Origin: Pantoea sp.
GTDB lineage: Bacteria > Pseudomonadota > Gammaproteobacteria > Enterobacterales > Enterobacteriaceae
Direction of reading: 5' to 3'
DNA: 64,000 nt
NCBI RefSeq assembly: GCF_028283705.1
Contig: NZ_JAPWKD010000008.1
Span: 167,298 to 231,297, forward strand
Made by a program: the position numbers and the translations under genes. Below are positions 36,836 through 45,831 of this stretch, piece after piece (position 1 is the first letter of the stretch; every line of letters begins with the position of its first letter). Below the pieces are notes generated by a model. The model saw nothing but the letters and a program-made list of their open reading frames with translations, was not told the DNA's origin and made no database searches.

Positions 36836-38052
36836 ACTTTACCGTCGTTATCCTCTTCCACTGCCTGATAAATCCGTTGCAGGATATCGGGAAATGCGGA
36901 TTGCACGCGGCTCCAGCTGGGGATAAAAGGTTTGTCATTCGGGCGTTCAATAAACGCCTGACCGGCGTCGAGAATCGCCTGGGTGAACATTTCCACCGCC
37001 GCTTCTTCGATATGCTGGTCGAACTTCAGGCCGTTCATGGTGGCTTCGTGGTTGTAGATTTCCATCATATCCAGCGCATTGCGGTAGTAGGTGGCTTTCA
37101 GCACCCGGAATGAATCGCTGGTCAGAGGAACCCCCATCGTTGCCAGTTTACGCAGCAGCGACTGCACAATGTCGTTACTCATGCGTTTCAATCCACCGGT
37201 ACCATCCTCTTCCGACAACGGCTGATGCTTATGATCATAGTTATCGGCGATCTCAACCTGACAGCTCTGGCGGGTGGTATAATTGCGATAAATCTCCGAC
37301 AGCACCCCAATTTCCAGTCCCCAGTCACCGGGAATCTTGATGTTATTCAGCACATGGGTGCGCATGGCAAATTCGCCGGAGAGTGGATAGCGGAAGCTGG
37401 CGAGGTAATCGAGATACTCCGAATGGCCGTAGACTTTTTGTAATGAACGCAGCAACGGACCGACCAGCAGACGGCCAACACGCCCGTTCAGTTTGCCCCC
37501 CGCGACGCGCGCGTAAAAACCTTTGCAGAACTCATACTGAAAAGCCGGGTTAGCCAGCGGATAGAGGAGACGGGCGAGCATGCTGCGTTCATAGGTGACG
37601 ATATCGCAGTCGTGCAGGGCGACACAGCTGGTCCGGTCAGAGGCCAGGGTGTAACCGGTGCAGAACCACACGTTGCGGCCTTTGCCTGGCTGGCTGGGGG
37701 ATAAGCCTTCTTTATCCAGCTCGGCATCCAGCGCCTTTAGCCGTGGTCCGTCATTCCACAGAATTCGGTGGCGTTGCGGCAGGCGGGAGAAGAAGTCACG
37801 GGCAAACAGAAACTGATCGCGGTCGGCACGATCAAGCCCAATGACGATTTCATCGAGGTAGGGCACTTTCGCCAGTTCGTTGACGATATTATCCAGTGCC
37901 GGACCTTCCAGTTCGGAAAACAGCGACGGTAAAATCAGCCCCATTTTGCGTTTACGTGCAAAGCGCACCATCTCTTTTTCCAGCGATTCAACGCTGCGGT
38001 GGGTGAGATTATGAAAGTTAGTAATCACGCCATTCTGGTAAAAATCACTCAT
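36832..38052 (-). CDS. Glucosyl-3-phosphoglycerate synthase-like glycosyltransferase
   Basis: 406 residues resembling the GT81-type glucosyl-3-phosphoglycerate synthases: IVIGLDRAD, GKGRNVWFCTGY, the metal-binding ALHDCDIVTYE (a DxD-like motif) and LSGEFAMR. Such enzymes join NDP-glucose to 3-phosphoglycerate. The next gene upstream on the same strand encodes the matching phosphatase, so together they would make glucosylglycerate (or mannosylglycerate), a compatible solute used under salt or nitrogen stress. The stop overlaps the convergent dgcQ stop. The sugar specificity cannot be decided from sequence here. Confidence 0.8.
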   Translation of the reverse strand: MSDFYQNGVITNFHNLTHRSVESLEKEMVRFARKRKMGLILPSLFSELEGPALDNIVNELAKVPYLDEIVIGLDRADRDQFLFARDFFSRLPQRHRILWNDGPRLKALDAELDKEGLSPSQPGKGRNVWFCTGYTLASDRTSCVALHDCDIVTYERSMLARLLYPLANPAFQYEFCKGFYARVAGGKLNGRVGRLLVGPLLRSLQKVYGHSEYLDYLASFRYPLSGEFAMRTHVLNNIKIPGDWGLEIGVLSEIYRNYTTRQSCQVEIADNYDHKHQPLSEEDGTGGLKRMSNDIVQSLLRKLATMGVPLTSDSFRVLKATYYRNALDMMEIYNHEATMNGLKFDQHIEEAAVEMFTQAILDAGQAFIERPNDKPFIPSWSRVQSAFPDILQRIYQAVEEDNDGKV

Positions 38053-38084
38053 CGCCTCATCCTTCTGATTAGCTGTGCGGCCCG

Positions 38085-38888
38085 TTAATCGGGTTGGGCA
38101 AGAAAATAATCCAGACCTTCACGCCAGCCCTGCGGGCCAACATGTGCGGTGTGGTAGACGTTTTCATCATCATCGCGCTGCAGGATGACCGGCGTTTTAC
38201 TGAATCCCTTAATCACCACGGCATAATCGACACCTTCCAGCATCGGCGCATCATTGGGACCATCGCCTAAGCCAATGGTGATACGCGTCTGGCCTTCCCT
38301 GCGGGCAAGATGTTGTTGCAGACGTTGCAAGGCGATGCCTTTACCACTGCCTTGCGGCATAACATGCCAGAAACGCCCCCCCTGGGTTAACGCCAGCCCG
38401 AGTGGTGCCAGTGCGGCGCGAAATTCTTCAAGACGGGTGGGTTCATCGCGCCACAGCACGACTTCGGATGCCTCGCGCAACCGACTCTGTCGCGCTTCGG
38501 CAGGCGTCAGCCCGGTGAATTTCGCCACCTCCATGTCGCTGAAATCATGAAAGCCAGTGAAGTGAAATCTTCTCTGCAAGGTTTTCAGTTGCTGGCAGAG
38601 ATCGAGATAGTCACGGCTCGGGTCTTCGGGCAGGGTTTGTTCACCGCCCCAGGCGAGACGGGCACCGTTTTCAGCGATAAAGGGTGCCCCGGCAATGCCG
38701 AGTTTCTTCTGTAACGGGATAATCTCGGCAGCGGTTTTGCTGGAACAAATCACCAGCGGGATTTGATGTTGTTTCAGGCGCATCAGCCATTCGCTGGCAG
38801 CATCCCAGCGATAATCGTGATGGTCCAGTAGCGAACCATCGAGGTCGGTGACAATCAATAGCGGTTGGTCAAGACTGACCATCATCAC
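38085..38888 (-). CDS. mpgP: Mannosyl/glucosyl-3-phosphoglycerate phosphatase YedP
   Basis: 267 residues of the HAD family (Cof-like MPGP group). The nucleophile motif is VTDLDGSLLD, motif II CSSKTAAE, the lysine motif QGSGKGIALQRL and motif IV GLGDGPNDAPML. It removes phosphate from mannosyl- or glucosyl-3-phosphoglycerate. In E. coli it is an orphan; here its likely synthase follows 32 bp downstream, restoring a two-step pathway. Length agrees with E. coli YedP. Confidence 0.92.
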   Translation of the reverse strand: MMMVSLDQPLLIVTDLDGSLLDHHDYRWDAASEWLMRLKQHQIPLVICSSKTAAEIIPLQKKLGIAGAPFIAENGARLAWGGEQTLPEDPSRDYLDLCQQLKTLQRRFHFTGFHDFSDMEVAKFTGLTPAEARQSRLREASEVVLWRDEPTRLEEFRAALAPLGLALTQGGRFWHVMPQGSGKGIALQRLQQHLARREGQTRITIGLGDGPNDAPMLEGVDYAVVIKGFSKTPVILQRDDDENVYHTAHVGPQGWREGLDYFLAQPD

Positions 38889-39162
38889 ACTCCTTACCCC
38901 CTCGGGTATGCGTAAAGCGAGGAATTATCAGTATAATAGCGTAATCGTGATCACAGTTTTTCGCCTGTCAGCGTGCAACGGGGCTGAGAATAATCCGAAA
39001 ACGCAGTGATAGCAGAATTGTGCATGCTGGATGATTGTGCAGAAAAAAGGCAGCAAAGGCGCGGTGTTTTCGGTAACAACCTGCGTGGCAAACGCGCATA
39101 GCGTTGCATCTCCAGTAAGTGCTGGCTCTTGTCTTATTCAGACCAGCGCGTAATCTGGCTGC
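38889..39162. other. Intergenic region upstream of mpgP and the DsrA-like RNA
   Basis: It holds the leftward promoter region of mpgP and a possible sRNA promoter: TTGTCT (39129-39134), a 16-nt spacer and TAATCT (39151-39156). I see no coding gene. Confidence 0.4.
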
Positions 39163-39236
39163 TGTGTTAGAGATTTTCCTGGTGTAACGAATTTAACGTT
39201 TTATCTTTACCCGGCCATCCCGCCGGGTATTTTTTT
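39163..39236 (+). ncRNA. dsrA: DsrA-like small regulatory RNA, shortened
   Basis: The block CCTGGTGTAACGAATTT (39178-39194), preceded by GATTTT, matches the 5' part of E. coli DsrA, which pairs with the rpoS leader to open its translation. An intrinsic terminator (ACCCGGC/GCCGGGT then seven T after an A) ends it near 39236, and a promoter-like TTGTCT-N16-TAATCT lies upstream. At about 74 nt it lacks the second DsrA stem-loop, which pairs with hns mRNA. It sits in the rcsA-dsrB-yodD-yedP neighbourhood, as DsrA does in E. coli. Expression is not shown. Confidence 0.7.
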
Positions 39237-39246
39237 GCCGCGAAGG

Positions 39247-39483
39247 TTAGCGGTTGACTTCGGTGATGGTGTAATCGCGGATATCCAGTTCAAAGGCCTC
39301 CGCCAGCTCGGTATAGGAGTCGAAAGATTCACCGCCCACCTTTACGCGGTGCGCGTGCTCGGGTTCCATATACTCTTTCACCTCACCCGAGGTTTTTTCC
39401 TGAATAGCCTGAAGCAACGCTTCAACATCGATATTCACTTCACGCTGAACGTTATCGCTGTACTCTTTTGCAGTTGCCATCAT
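39247..39483 (-). CDS. yodD: YodD-family stress protein
   Basis: 78 residues similar to E. coli YodD: the start TAKEYSDNVQREV and the end ELAEAFELDIRDYTITEVNR are characteristic. CAGGAGGCTG lies before the ATG. YodD is reported as a small stress-related protein of uncertain function. It converges on the DsrA-like RNA. Confidence 0.9.
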   Translation of the reverse strand: MMATAKEYSDNVQREVNIDVEALLQAIQEKTSGEVKEYMEPEHAHRVKVGGESFDSYTELAEAFELDIRDYTITEVNR

Positions 39484-39822
39484 CAGCCTCCTGAAAGGCG
39501 CAAGGGGTCTTAAAGCAGTATAGACGGCAGTGAGAAATAGGCGGGCGGCTTATTGACAGGTAAAAAAAAGCCCGCGCTGCGCGGGCAAAAATCCTTGTTA
39601 CTTTTAGGTTGACTGCGCCTTTGGGGTTGGTGCAGTGCTAAAAATTCTACGCGCTGAGGGCGTCAAAAGTCTCGCCACTAAACGTTAAGAAAGTGAAAAT
39701 CCCTTACCGGGCACATCGTTAGTCGTTCTGACGTGCGAATCATCTGATGCTGATCGCGATCACGCAGTTGCCCATTTCTTCCGTTACACTGTGTCCGAGG
39801 CACTATTTCTGGAGAGTAATCA
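39484..39822. other. 339-bp spacer between yodD and dsrB
   Basis: This divergent region carries the yodD and dsrB promoters and, on the minus strand, an intrinsic terminator with no gene in front of it, described separately as a possible sRNA. No ORF with a ribosome site is seen. Confidence 0.45.
39563..39638 (-). ncRNA. Possible unannotated sRNA ending in an orphan terminator
   Basis: On the minus strand GCCCGCG and CGCGGGC (39570-39586) form a stem followed by eight T residues, a strong terminator directed away from dsrB and upstream of yodD, with no coding gene to serve. A TAGAAT -10-like box (39644-39649) would start a transcript near 39638. The roughly 76-nt RNA would have a 5' hairpin (ACTGC/GCAGT), a single-stranded A/U-rich middle and the terminator, an Hfq-sRNA-like layout. 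Confidence 0.4.
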
Positions 39823-40017
39823 ATGAAGGTCAATGACCGCGTGACGGTAAAGACAGACGGCGGTCCACGCCGTAGCGGGACAATCCTGGCGGTGGAACCC
39901 TTTAATGAAGGGGTGATGTACCTGGTGGCGCTGGAGGATTATCCGCTGGGTATCTGGTTCTTTAATGAAAGCGATCATGCGGAAGGGATATTTGTCGAGC
40001 CGTATGCAGGGGATTAA
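39823..40017 (+). CDS. dsrB: DsrB family protein
   Basis: 64 residues; [19 protein letters not shown] and [10 protein letters not shown] match E. coli DsrB closely. TGGAGAG precedes the ATG. DsrB is a conserved small protein of unknown function lying near dsrA and rcsA in enterobacteria. A REP-like palindrome follows its stop by 9 bp. Confidence 0.95.
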   Translation: MKVNDRVTVKTDGGPRRSGTILAVEPFNEGVMYLVALEDYPLGIWFFNESDHAEGIFVEPYAGD

Positions 40018-40026
40018 TGAGTAGCC

Positions 40027-40060
40027 CCCGTAGCGGGGCGATAAATCGCGCCGCTACGGG
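40027..40060. repeat. REP-like intergenic palindrome
   Basis: CCCGTAGCGGGGCGA and TCGCGCCGCTACGGG pair over 15 bp with one mismatch around a TAAA loop, between dsrB and the convergent chemoreceptor gene. It shares the core TAGCGG..CGATAAATCGCGCCGCTA with the copies at 11206 and 8635. Confidence 0.75.
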
Positions 40061-40080
40061 ATATGATGGATATCTGATGC

Positions 40081-41781
40081 TTAAAACGTTTCCCAGTTAT
40101 CGTTACTGGTTGCGGCCAGTGCCGGACGTGGGTTAAACGTTTTTGGCATGGGTTGCACAAGTGATGTGGGCACCAGCAATCCCGGGCTGTCATTTAAACG
40201 GAATGCCGCCACGGCCTGCGTCAGTTTGCCCGCCTGATCTTCCAGCGATGCCGCCGCCGAAGAGGCTTCTTCCACCAGCGAGGCGTTCTGCTGCGTCACG
40301 TTATCCATCTCAGTCACTGCCAGACTCACCTGCTGGATGCCACGGCTCTGCTCATCTGAAGCGGCGGCAATTTCCGCCATAATATCGGTTACCCGACGTA
40401 CCGCCTCAACAATCTCGCTCATGGTGGCACCCGCCGCGCCGACCTGGCTGGAGCCATTGCTGATCAGATCAACCGACTCGCCAATGAGTGACTCAATCTC
40501 TTTCGCCGCCTGGGCGCTGCGCTGTGCCAGGCTGCGCACTTCGCTGGCGACCACAGCAAAACCGCGCCCCTGTTCACCGGCTCGCGCAGCTTCAACCGCA
40601 GCGTTCAGTGCCAGAATGTTGGTCTGGAAGGCGATGCTGTTGATCACATTGGTAATCTCAGCAATTTTCTTTGAGCTGCCGGAAATGTTGTTCATGGTTT
40701 TCACCACGCCGTTAACCAGCTCACCACCGCTGCGCGCTTTGCCGGAAGCATCCGCTGCCAGCTGGCTGGCATGATGGGCGTTTTCTGCGTTCTGCTTCAC
40801 CGTGGCCGTCAGTTGTTCCATGCTGGCCGCCGTTTGCTCCAGCGCAGAAGCCTGTTCTTCGGTACGTGAGGAGAGGTCGGTATTACCCGCAGAGATTTCA
40901 CTGGACCCCTGATAAATCGCCACTGCCCCTTCACGGACCGTGCCGACGGTACGTACCAGCGAAGCCTGCATCAGTTGCAGATTATGCAGCAGGCTGCCAA
41001 TCTCGCTGCGGCCCCAGTGCTGTTCTGGCGCGGTCAGGTCGCCCTGCGCGATGCGTTCAATGCGCGCCACGGATTGACGCAGCGGGTTAATCACCACGCG
41101 GCGCAGGAACAGGAAGGTCAGTAGCACCAGCACCAGCGCGGCGGCAAATGCCGCTGCCATCGCGATAAAACCGATGCGGGATTGATGTGCGGCCATGGCG
41201 TTAATGGCATCTGCCCGGTCGGTGCGAATCTTAATCGCCTTCAGTAACACCGCGTTATACGCATCATCCAGCTTGCGCGTTACGTCGGTTTCCTGCGCGA
41301 TAATTCCTTCAAAGCTGCCTTGCTTTGCCGAGTCGATCATCGGCTTCAGTCCTTTATCAATATAGGCATTGAAGCGTTCGGTTAGCGGTGCATCCAGTGC
41401 CAGGTCTTCTGCGGTTTTGGTTTTACGGTCCATATACAGTTTGAAGCCCGCACGAGCCTGTTCAATGCGCTGCTCGGTGCGTGCCAGATCGGCACGGTAG
41501 CCATCCATCTCACCAATACGTGCTGCCGCGCCGGACTGGATCACATTCAGACGGGCGGTGCGTAAGTGGTTGGAACTGTTGGAAATCCCCATGCGGATTT
41601 GAATTTCATCCGTGGCGTCATTCAGCGACGTATTGCTTTGAATCAGAAAGTAGCTGGCGAGTCCAATGCACAGGGCAAAAAGCAGCAGAATGCCACCAAA
41701 GATCATGCTGAAAAGAGGCATCAGGCGCAGGTTCTGCCAGATGCTGAGCTTATGTTGCTCATCAATCGATGCTGTTTTCAT
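40081..41781 (-). CDS. Methyl-accepting chemotaxis protein
   Basis: 566 residues: first membrane helix ([25 protein letters not shown]), a four-helix periplasmic ligand domain of the Tar type, second helix ([21 protein letters not shown]), HAMP ([23 protein letters not shown]), methylation helices and the highly conserved signalling tip [29 protein letters not shown]. The C-terminal NWETF is the CheR/CheB-docking pentapeptide of high-abundance receptors. The ligand is unknown. A sigma-28-type promoter lies upstream. Confidence 0.95.
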   Translation of the reverse strand: MKTASIDEQHKLSIWQNLRLMPLFSMIFGGILLLFALCIGLASYFLIQSNTSLNDATDEIQIRMGISNSSNHLRTARLNVIQSGAAARIGEMDGYRADLARTEQRIEQARAGFKLYMDRKTKTAEDLALDAPLTERFNAYIDKGLKPMIDSAKQGSFEGIIAQETDVTRKLDDAYNAVLLKAIKIRTDRADAINAMAAHQSRIGFIAMAAAFAAALVLVLLTFLFLRRVVINPLRQSVARIERIAQGDLTAPEQHWGRSEIGSLLHNLQLMQASLVRTVGTVREGAVAIYQGSSEISAGNTDLSSRTEEQASALEQTAASMEQLTATVKQNAENAHHASQLAADASGKARSGGELVNGVVKTMNNISGSSKKIAEITNVINSIAFQTNILALNAAVEAARAGEQGRGFAVVASEVRSLAQRSAQAAKEIESLIGESVDLISNGSSQVGAAGATMSEIVEAVRRVTDIMAEIAAASDEQSRGIQQVSLAVTEMDNVTQQNASLVEEASSAAASLEDQAGKLTQAVAAFRLNDSPGLLVPTSLVQPMPKTFNPRPALAATSNDNWETF

Positions 41782-41817
41782 ATCCTTGCTCTCAGTTAGG
41801 TAGGTGTGCTGAAGCTA

Positions 41818-41844
41818 ACATCGGCAAGGCAGGAGAAAGGATTA
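41818..41844 (-). promoter_or_regulatory. Candidate FliA (sigma-28) promoter of the chemoreceptor
   Basis: On the minus strand TAATCCTT, an 11-nt spacer and GCCGATGT resemble the sigma-28 consensus TAAAGTTT-N11-GCCGATAA. The -10 element matches at 6 of 8 positions and the -35 at 5 of 8. Confidence 0.55.
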
Positions 41845-41885
41845 GATGGCAGAGTGGGATCTGCATCGCAAAACGGATAAAACGC

Positions 41886-41919
41886 AAAAAGGGCTAATCT
41901 GCTGATTAGCCCTTATTTT
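41886..41919. terminator. Bidirectional intrinsic terminator downstream of rcsA
   Basis: AAGGGCTAATC and GATTAGCCCTT form an 11-bp stem with a 4-nt loop, flanked by A5 on the left and ATTTTT on the right. It ends rcsA on the minus strand. Confidence 0.88.
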
Positions 41920-41931
41920 TACCGTGTGAAA

Positions 41932-42567
41932 TTATCGCACGTTGACATAGATGCCAGAAGTAACATTATCCGTCAGACGCACAACATGGTAAATAACCTG
42001 TTTATTGTGGGTCTTAATTTTGCGTTTAATATTACCTTTGTGTGACGAAACTGTTTTCGCCTTAATTTGCATCTTATCTGAAATCTGAATGGTGTCGTGG
42101 CCTGACATCCACATTTTCAGCATGTTCGATTCCGTCTGGCTTAATGTCAGAGGGTGAATATCAAGTCCAGCTGAAATTCGCGGCGCTGCATTGAGTTTCT
42201 TTTGCAGATAGGTGCCAAGTAAAGAGTCCAGGGTCGATGTTTTAATCGATTTTGATGTAATAATCAGGTTCTTACGAACGTAGAGATATTCCTCAAAATG
42301 GATGTTTGAAATCGCCATGAAGATGAAAAATAAGGTGTCAGGGTGCTGCATGATAATACCGCGAATACGATCACTGGAATCGGATTCATGAATGAAACAC
42401 TCTTCGTTAATAAATACTACTCCGGGTTTGAGCTGTTCACAGCGTTGCTGCAATTGTTCGATATCCGACACGGAAGTAATATTTTTCTTTTTAACTCCTT
42501 TTGCGGACATATAGTCCGATAATCCCAGGCGTGTGTAGTTGCATGAATCCATAATAATCGTTGGCAT
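41932..42567 (-). CDS. rcsA: Transcriptional regulator RcsA
   Basis: 211 residues, similar to E. coli RcsA (207), with a start like MSTIIMD (here MPTIIMD) at ATG 42567 after GAGGGTCGC; the ORF extension to 42585 is not used. The C-terminal LuxR-type helix-turn-helix ([25 protein letters not shown]) is nearly identical. RcsA pairs with RcsB to activate capsule (colanic acid, or in Pantoea and Erwinia stewartan/amylovoran) genes and to repress flhDC. It sits directly beside fliR, as in E. coli. Confidence 0.97.
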   Translation of the reverse strand: MPTIIMDSCNYTRLGLSDYMSAKGVKKKNITSVSDIEQLQQRCEQLKPGVVFINEECFIHESDSSDRIRGIIMQHPDTLFFIFMAISNIHFEEYLYVRKNLIITSKSIKTSTLDSLLGTYLQKKLNAAPRISAGLDIHPLTLSQTESNMLKMWMSGHDTIQISDKMQIKAKTVSSHKGNIKRKIKTHNKQVIYHVVRLTDNVTSGIYVNVR

Positions 42568-43190
42568 GTTAGCGACCCTCACCAAATTTGTTATCCGTTT
42601 AAATCAACGATGAATTACGCGTTTGCGGTACGAGAGAGATTTCCAAAGACACTTTTTTATTCTGCTCAGCAGTCTGGCGACTCGTACGCCATAATGACTC
42701 TTCCCTGACCCGTCCTGCGAAGTTTGTTGTGTTACTTCACGTCACTCTTGTCCCCGCGATAGTGGGAATCGCCGGGAAGTTGCCTTAAGTACTTAGATCG
42801 CACTGTTTTTGCGAGCCATGTCACTATCGCGCATGTCACAGACAAATCTGATAGGACAAATCTTAAAAACATTTGAATTGCGAAAGTGTGACGCTTCAGC
42901 GAGTGTTGACAATGCCGTAAAAAAAGAATTCTTACAAGAAAAATCGCTGTTAAATTTTTTTTGTTCAAAAACAATCTTTTGGGCATTTTCTCAACGAATC
43001 CACACGTTTAGGCATCGTAGGATTCGTCTGACTAAAATACTTGAAGCGTCGTTTAATAAGAATAATTTTCACCATAAATGCGCATTTATCAGAATATCCT
43101 CAGTTGATTTCTGAGAAATATGGTTCGAAAAATGCACAAATAGATTTTGAATCCTTAACTATCACTTAAGAACGGCTACAGAATCGTTAA
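42568..43190. other. Long AT-rich rcsA upstream region
   Basis: About 620 bp without a credible gene; the ORF at 42809-43114 lacks a ribosome site. The A/T-rich runs (for example near 42950) fit H-NS silencing, known for rcsA in E. coli. TCAGAATATCCTCA (43089-43102) matches the RcsAB box TAAGAATATTCCTA at 10 of 14 positions, but lies far from the start. CATGTCAC occurs twice near 42818-42839. Confidence 0.35.
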
Positions 43191-43979
43191 TCATCCTTGC
43201 CGGGAGAGTTCTGACATGAACTGAGCGAGCAAATCAAAGACTTCGCTGAAGAGATGTTCGCAGAAGGGGGCGAGCAGAGGCATCATCAGACCCAGGCTGA
43301 GGATACCCACAGATAAGGTTATCGGGAAGCCCACCACGAAAATTGATAACTGTGGTGTAACACGGTTTAACAAACCCAGGGCCATGTTGATCGTGAGGAG
43401 CAGAACTATCAAAGGCAGCGCTAACATCATGCCGTTAAGGAAAATTAATCCCGCTGCCTTCACCAGCGCCATAAAAGCGTTGGCGTTAAGGGGGTGATCG
43501 CTGATCGGCATGGTGTGAAAACTATCGACCAGCATCGAGATCAACCACAGATGACCGTTAAAAGTCAGGAACAGCAGCATCGCCAGCATATCAAGGATAC
43601 GCGCCAGTACCGGCATATTGAGGCGACTGGCGGGATCAAAGAACGTCGCGAACGACAGCCCCATCTGCAAACCAATCACTTCACCCGCCATGCGCACCGC
43701 ACCAAAGGCAAACTGCATGGTCAGACCGAGGCCGACACCAATCAATATTTGCTGCAGCAGCAGCCAGAAACCGGCAGCGCTAAATAGCGTAACGTTAACT
43801 GAGGGCAGCAGCGGCATCAAAATCCAGGTGGTGAGCACTGCCAGGCCAATTTTGACGCGGTTAGGAATGCTTTTTTCACTCAAAACCGGTGCGCTGGCAA
43901 ACAGTGCCAGCAAACGCACCATCGGCCAGAAAAACTGGCTGACCCAGTGGACCAGTTGGCTGCTGTCGAGGGTAATCAT
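43191..43979 (-). CDS. fliR: Flagellar export gate protein FliR
   Basis: 262 residues with about six membrane helices; [32 protein letters not shown] and the [27 protein letters not shown] segment ([16 protein letters not shown]) are typical. The ATG at 43979 overlaps the fliQ stop by one base (TAATG), so the longer ORF is not used. FliR with FliP and FliQ forms the type III export gate in the membrane of the basal body. It is the last gene of fliLMNOPQR. Confidence 0.97.
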   Translation of the reverse strand: MITLDSSQLVHWVSQFFWPMVRLLALFASAPVLSEKSIPNRVKIGLAVLTTWILMPLLPSVNVTLFSAAGFWLLLQQILIGVGLGLTMQFAFGAVRMAGEVIGLQMGLSFATFFDPASRLNMPVLARILDMLAMLLFLTFNGHLWLISMLVDSFHTMPISDHPLNANAFMALVKAAGLIFLNGMMLALPLIVLLLTINMALGLLNRVTPQLSIFVVGFPITLSVGILSLGLMMPLLAPFCEHLFSEVFDLLAQFMSELSRQG

Positions 43980-44248
43980 TAACCGATGATATAGGGCAGG
44001 TTGCTGAACAGGTTGCGCATGTAATCCAGGATCAGATTCAGCATCCACGGGCCAGCAATCACGGCGGTGGCGGCAACGGCGAGAATTTTAGGGATAAACG
44101 ACAGCGTTTGTTCGTTAATCTGCGTAGCGGCCTGCAACACGCTGATGATCAATCCACTGACCAGCGCCACCAGCAACATCGGGGCGGCCATCATCAGCGC
44201 GATACGCATCGCTTCCTGTCCCATTACCATTACCGATTCGGGTGTCAT
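43979..44248 (-). CDS. fliQ: Flagellar export gate protein FliQ
   Basis: 89 residues, exactly the usual length, from ATG 44248 ([18 protein letters not shown]), with a CAGGAGCGCAAC site before it. Two membrane helices ([39 protein letters not shown]). Four copies assemble with FliP5-FliR1 in the export gate. Overlaps fliR by one base. Confidence 0.97.
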   Translation of the reverse strand: MTPESVMVMGQEAMRIALMMAAPMLLVALVSGLIISVLQAATQINEQTLSFIPKILAVAATAVIAGPWMLNLILDYMRNLFSNLPYIIG

Positions 44249-44288
44249 GTTGCGCTCCTGTGTTGAGAAAAGTGGCGAACGACGCCAC

Positions 44289-45023
44289 TCAGGAATAGAA
44301 ACTTTGTGCCAGTGAACCCACCAGCAACTGCCAGCCATCCACCAGCACGAACAGCATCAGTTTGAACGGCAGCGAAATTGAGGCCGGTGGCACCATCATC
44401 ATCCCCAGCGCCATCAGCACGCTGGCAACCACCAGGTCGATAATCAGGAAGGGGATAAAGACCGAGAAACCAATCTGGAAGGCCGTTTTTAGCTCGCTGG
44501 TCACATAGGCAGGCAGCAGGATGCGCATCGGCACGGCTTCCGGTCCCTGAATCGGTGGCGTGTTAGCCAAACGGGCAAACAAGGCGAGGTCGGCTTCGCG
44601 GGTTTGGCGCAACATAAAGTCACGCAGCGGCTGGGCACCTTTATCAATGGCGACATCCATGCTGATCTTGTCCTGACTGAACGGCAGATAAGCATCGGTA
44701 TAAATTTTGTCGAAGGTCGGTGCCATGATGAAGAAGGTCAGAAACAACGCCAGACCGACCAGCACCTGGTTCGGCGGGGCTGACGGCGTCCCCAGTGCGT
44801 TGCGCAACAAACCAAACACAATAATGATGCGGGTGAAACTGGTCATCATCAGCAACACTGCCGGAAGAAACGACAGAGAGGTGATAAATACCAGCGTCTG
44901 CACCGGCAGCGACCAACTCTGGCCACCGTTTGCCAGCGGATGGCTTACCAGACCTGGCAGTTGCGCATGGGCAACCGGTGCCAGCAACAGCAGTGGCAGA
45001 AGGGGAAGCAATCGACGCATCAT
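44289..45023 (-). CDS. fliP: Flagellar export gate protein FliP
   Basis: 244 residues with a cleavable signal peptide (LLAPVAHAQ), unusual for a multi-span protein but normal for FliP, then the family motifs [40 protein letters not shown] and [25 protein letters not shown]. It forms the pentameric core of the export gate. It overlaps fliO by 4 bases. Confidence 0.97.
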   Translation of the reverse strand: MMRRLLPLLPLLLLAPVAHAQLPGLVSHPLANGGQSWSLPVQTLVFITSLSFLPAVLLMMTSFTRIIIVFGLLRNALGTPSAPPNQVLVGLALFLTFFIMAPTFDKIYTDAYLPFSQDKISMDVAIDKGAQPLRDFMLRQTREADLALFARLANTPPIQGPEAVPMRILLPAYVTSELKTAFQIGFSVFIPFLIIDLVVASVLMALGMMMVPPASISLPFKLMLFVLVDGWQLLVGSLAQSFYS

Positions 45024-45418
45024 TGGGGTTTTCCGGGGCGTTTAACTAAAGTCTGTAGCAGCTGACGAAAATCCTGCGCGGCTGCCGGGGAAGCCGAAAG
45101 CTCTTCCGGTGCAATCGGCGGCAGGCTGTGCAGATGGGTAATTTGCTGCGCGGTCACGCCAAGTACCAGACGGGCATCCGCGGTATCGACAATCACCACC
45201 CGCTCCTGTTTGCCGACCAGCACGCTGGCGCTGACTTTCAGTGCCTGACCGTTGACCGTTTTCGGCGCAAAACCGAGGCGGCGTGCCAGCCAACCGCAGG
45301 CGAGGATCAGCAGGATAATCACTGCCAGCACGCTGCTGACCTGGCCTACCACCGAACCGGTTGAAACCACCGGTTCGCTATGGATTACCGGCTGACCGGT
45401 TTGCGCATCTTTTAACAT
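45020..45418 (-). CDS. fliO: Flagellar assembly protein FliO
   Basis: 132 residues with a single membrane helix ([29 protein letters not shown]) and a cytoplasmic domain ([35 protein letters not shown]). FliO acts as a scaffold for FliP ring assembly. It lies 2 bp after fliN and overlaps fliP, as expected in this operon. Confidence 0.95.
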   Translation of the reverse strand: MLKDAQTGQPVIHSEPVVSTGSVVGQVSSVLAVIILLILACGWLARRLGFAPKTVNGQALKVSASVLVGKQERVVIVDTADARLVLGVTAQQITHLHSLPPIAPEELSASPAAAQDFRQLLQTLVKRPGKPQ

Positions 45419-45420
45419 TA

Positions 45421-45831
45421 TTAGCGGCTCAGACGACGCATACGTTCGGATGGGGTGATGATGTCAGTGATGCGTACGCCATATTTGTCGTTGACCACGA
45501 CGACTTCACCCTGGGCAATCAGGTAGCCGTTGATCAGGATATCCAGCGGTTCACCGGCCAGTCCATCCAGCGCCACCACTGACCCCTGGGTCAGACGCAG
45601 CAGCTCTTTAATGGTCATCTTGGTGCGACCCAGTTCCACAGTCAGTTTGACCGGGATATCCATGATCAGATCGATGTCCTGCAATGAACCGCTGGCCGCA
45701 CCGCTTTCGAGCGATTTGAACACGCCATCGCTTTGCTCCGGCGCACTGGTTGCCGCCTGCTCGTTCATTGCTGCAGCCCACAGATCGTCCGCGGAGATGT
45801 CGTCATCGGACGGTTTCTTGCTGTCACTCAT
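45421..45831 (-). CDS. fliN: Flagellar motor switch protein FliN
   Basis: 136 residues from ATG 45831 (MSDSKKPSDDD), the E. coli-like start; it overlaps the fliM end by 8 bases. The C-terminal SpoA domain (LQDIDLIMDIPVKLTVELGR to the end RMRRLSR) is nearly identical to E. coli. It forms the bottom of the C ring and binds FliH to dock the export ATPase. Confidence 0.97.
   Translation of the reverse strand: MSDSKKPSDDDISADDLWAAAMNEQAATSAPEQSDGVFKSLESGAASGSLQDIDLIMDIPVKLTVELGRTKMTIKELLRLTQGSVVALDGLAGEPLDILINGYLIAQGEVVVVNDKYGVRITDIITPSERMRRLSR

Noticed and set aside
42809..43114. 101-codon ORF upstream of rcsA
   Set aside because: No ribosome site, unlikely composition and position inside the regulatory region.
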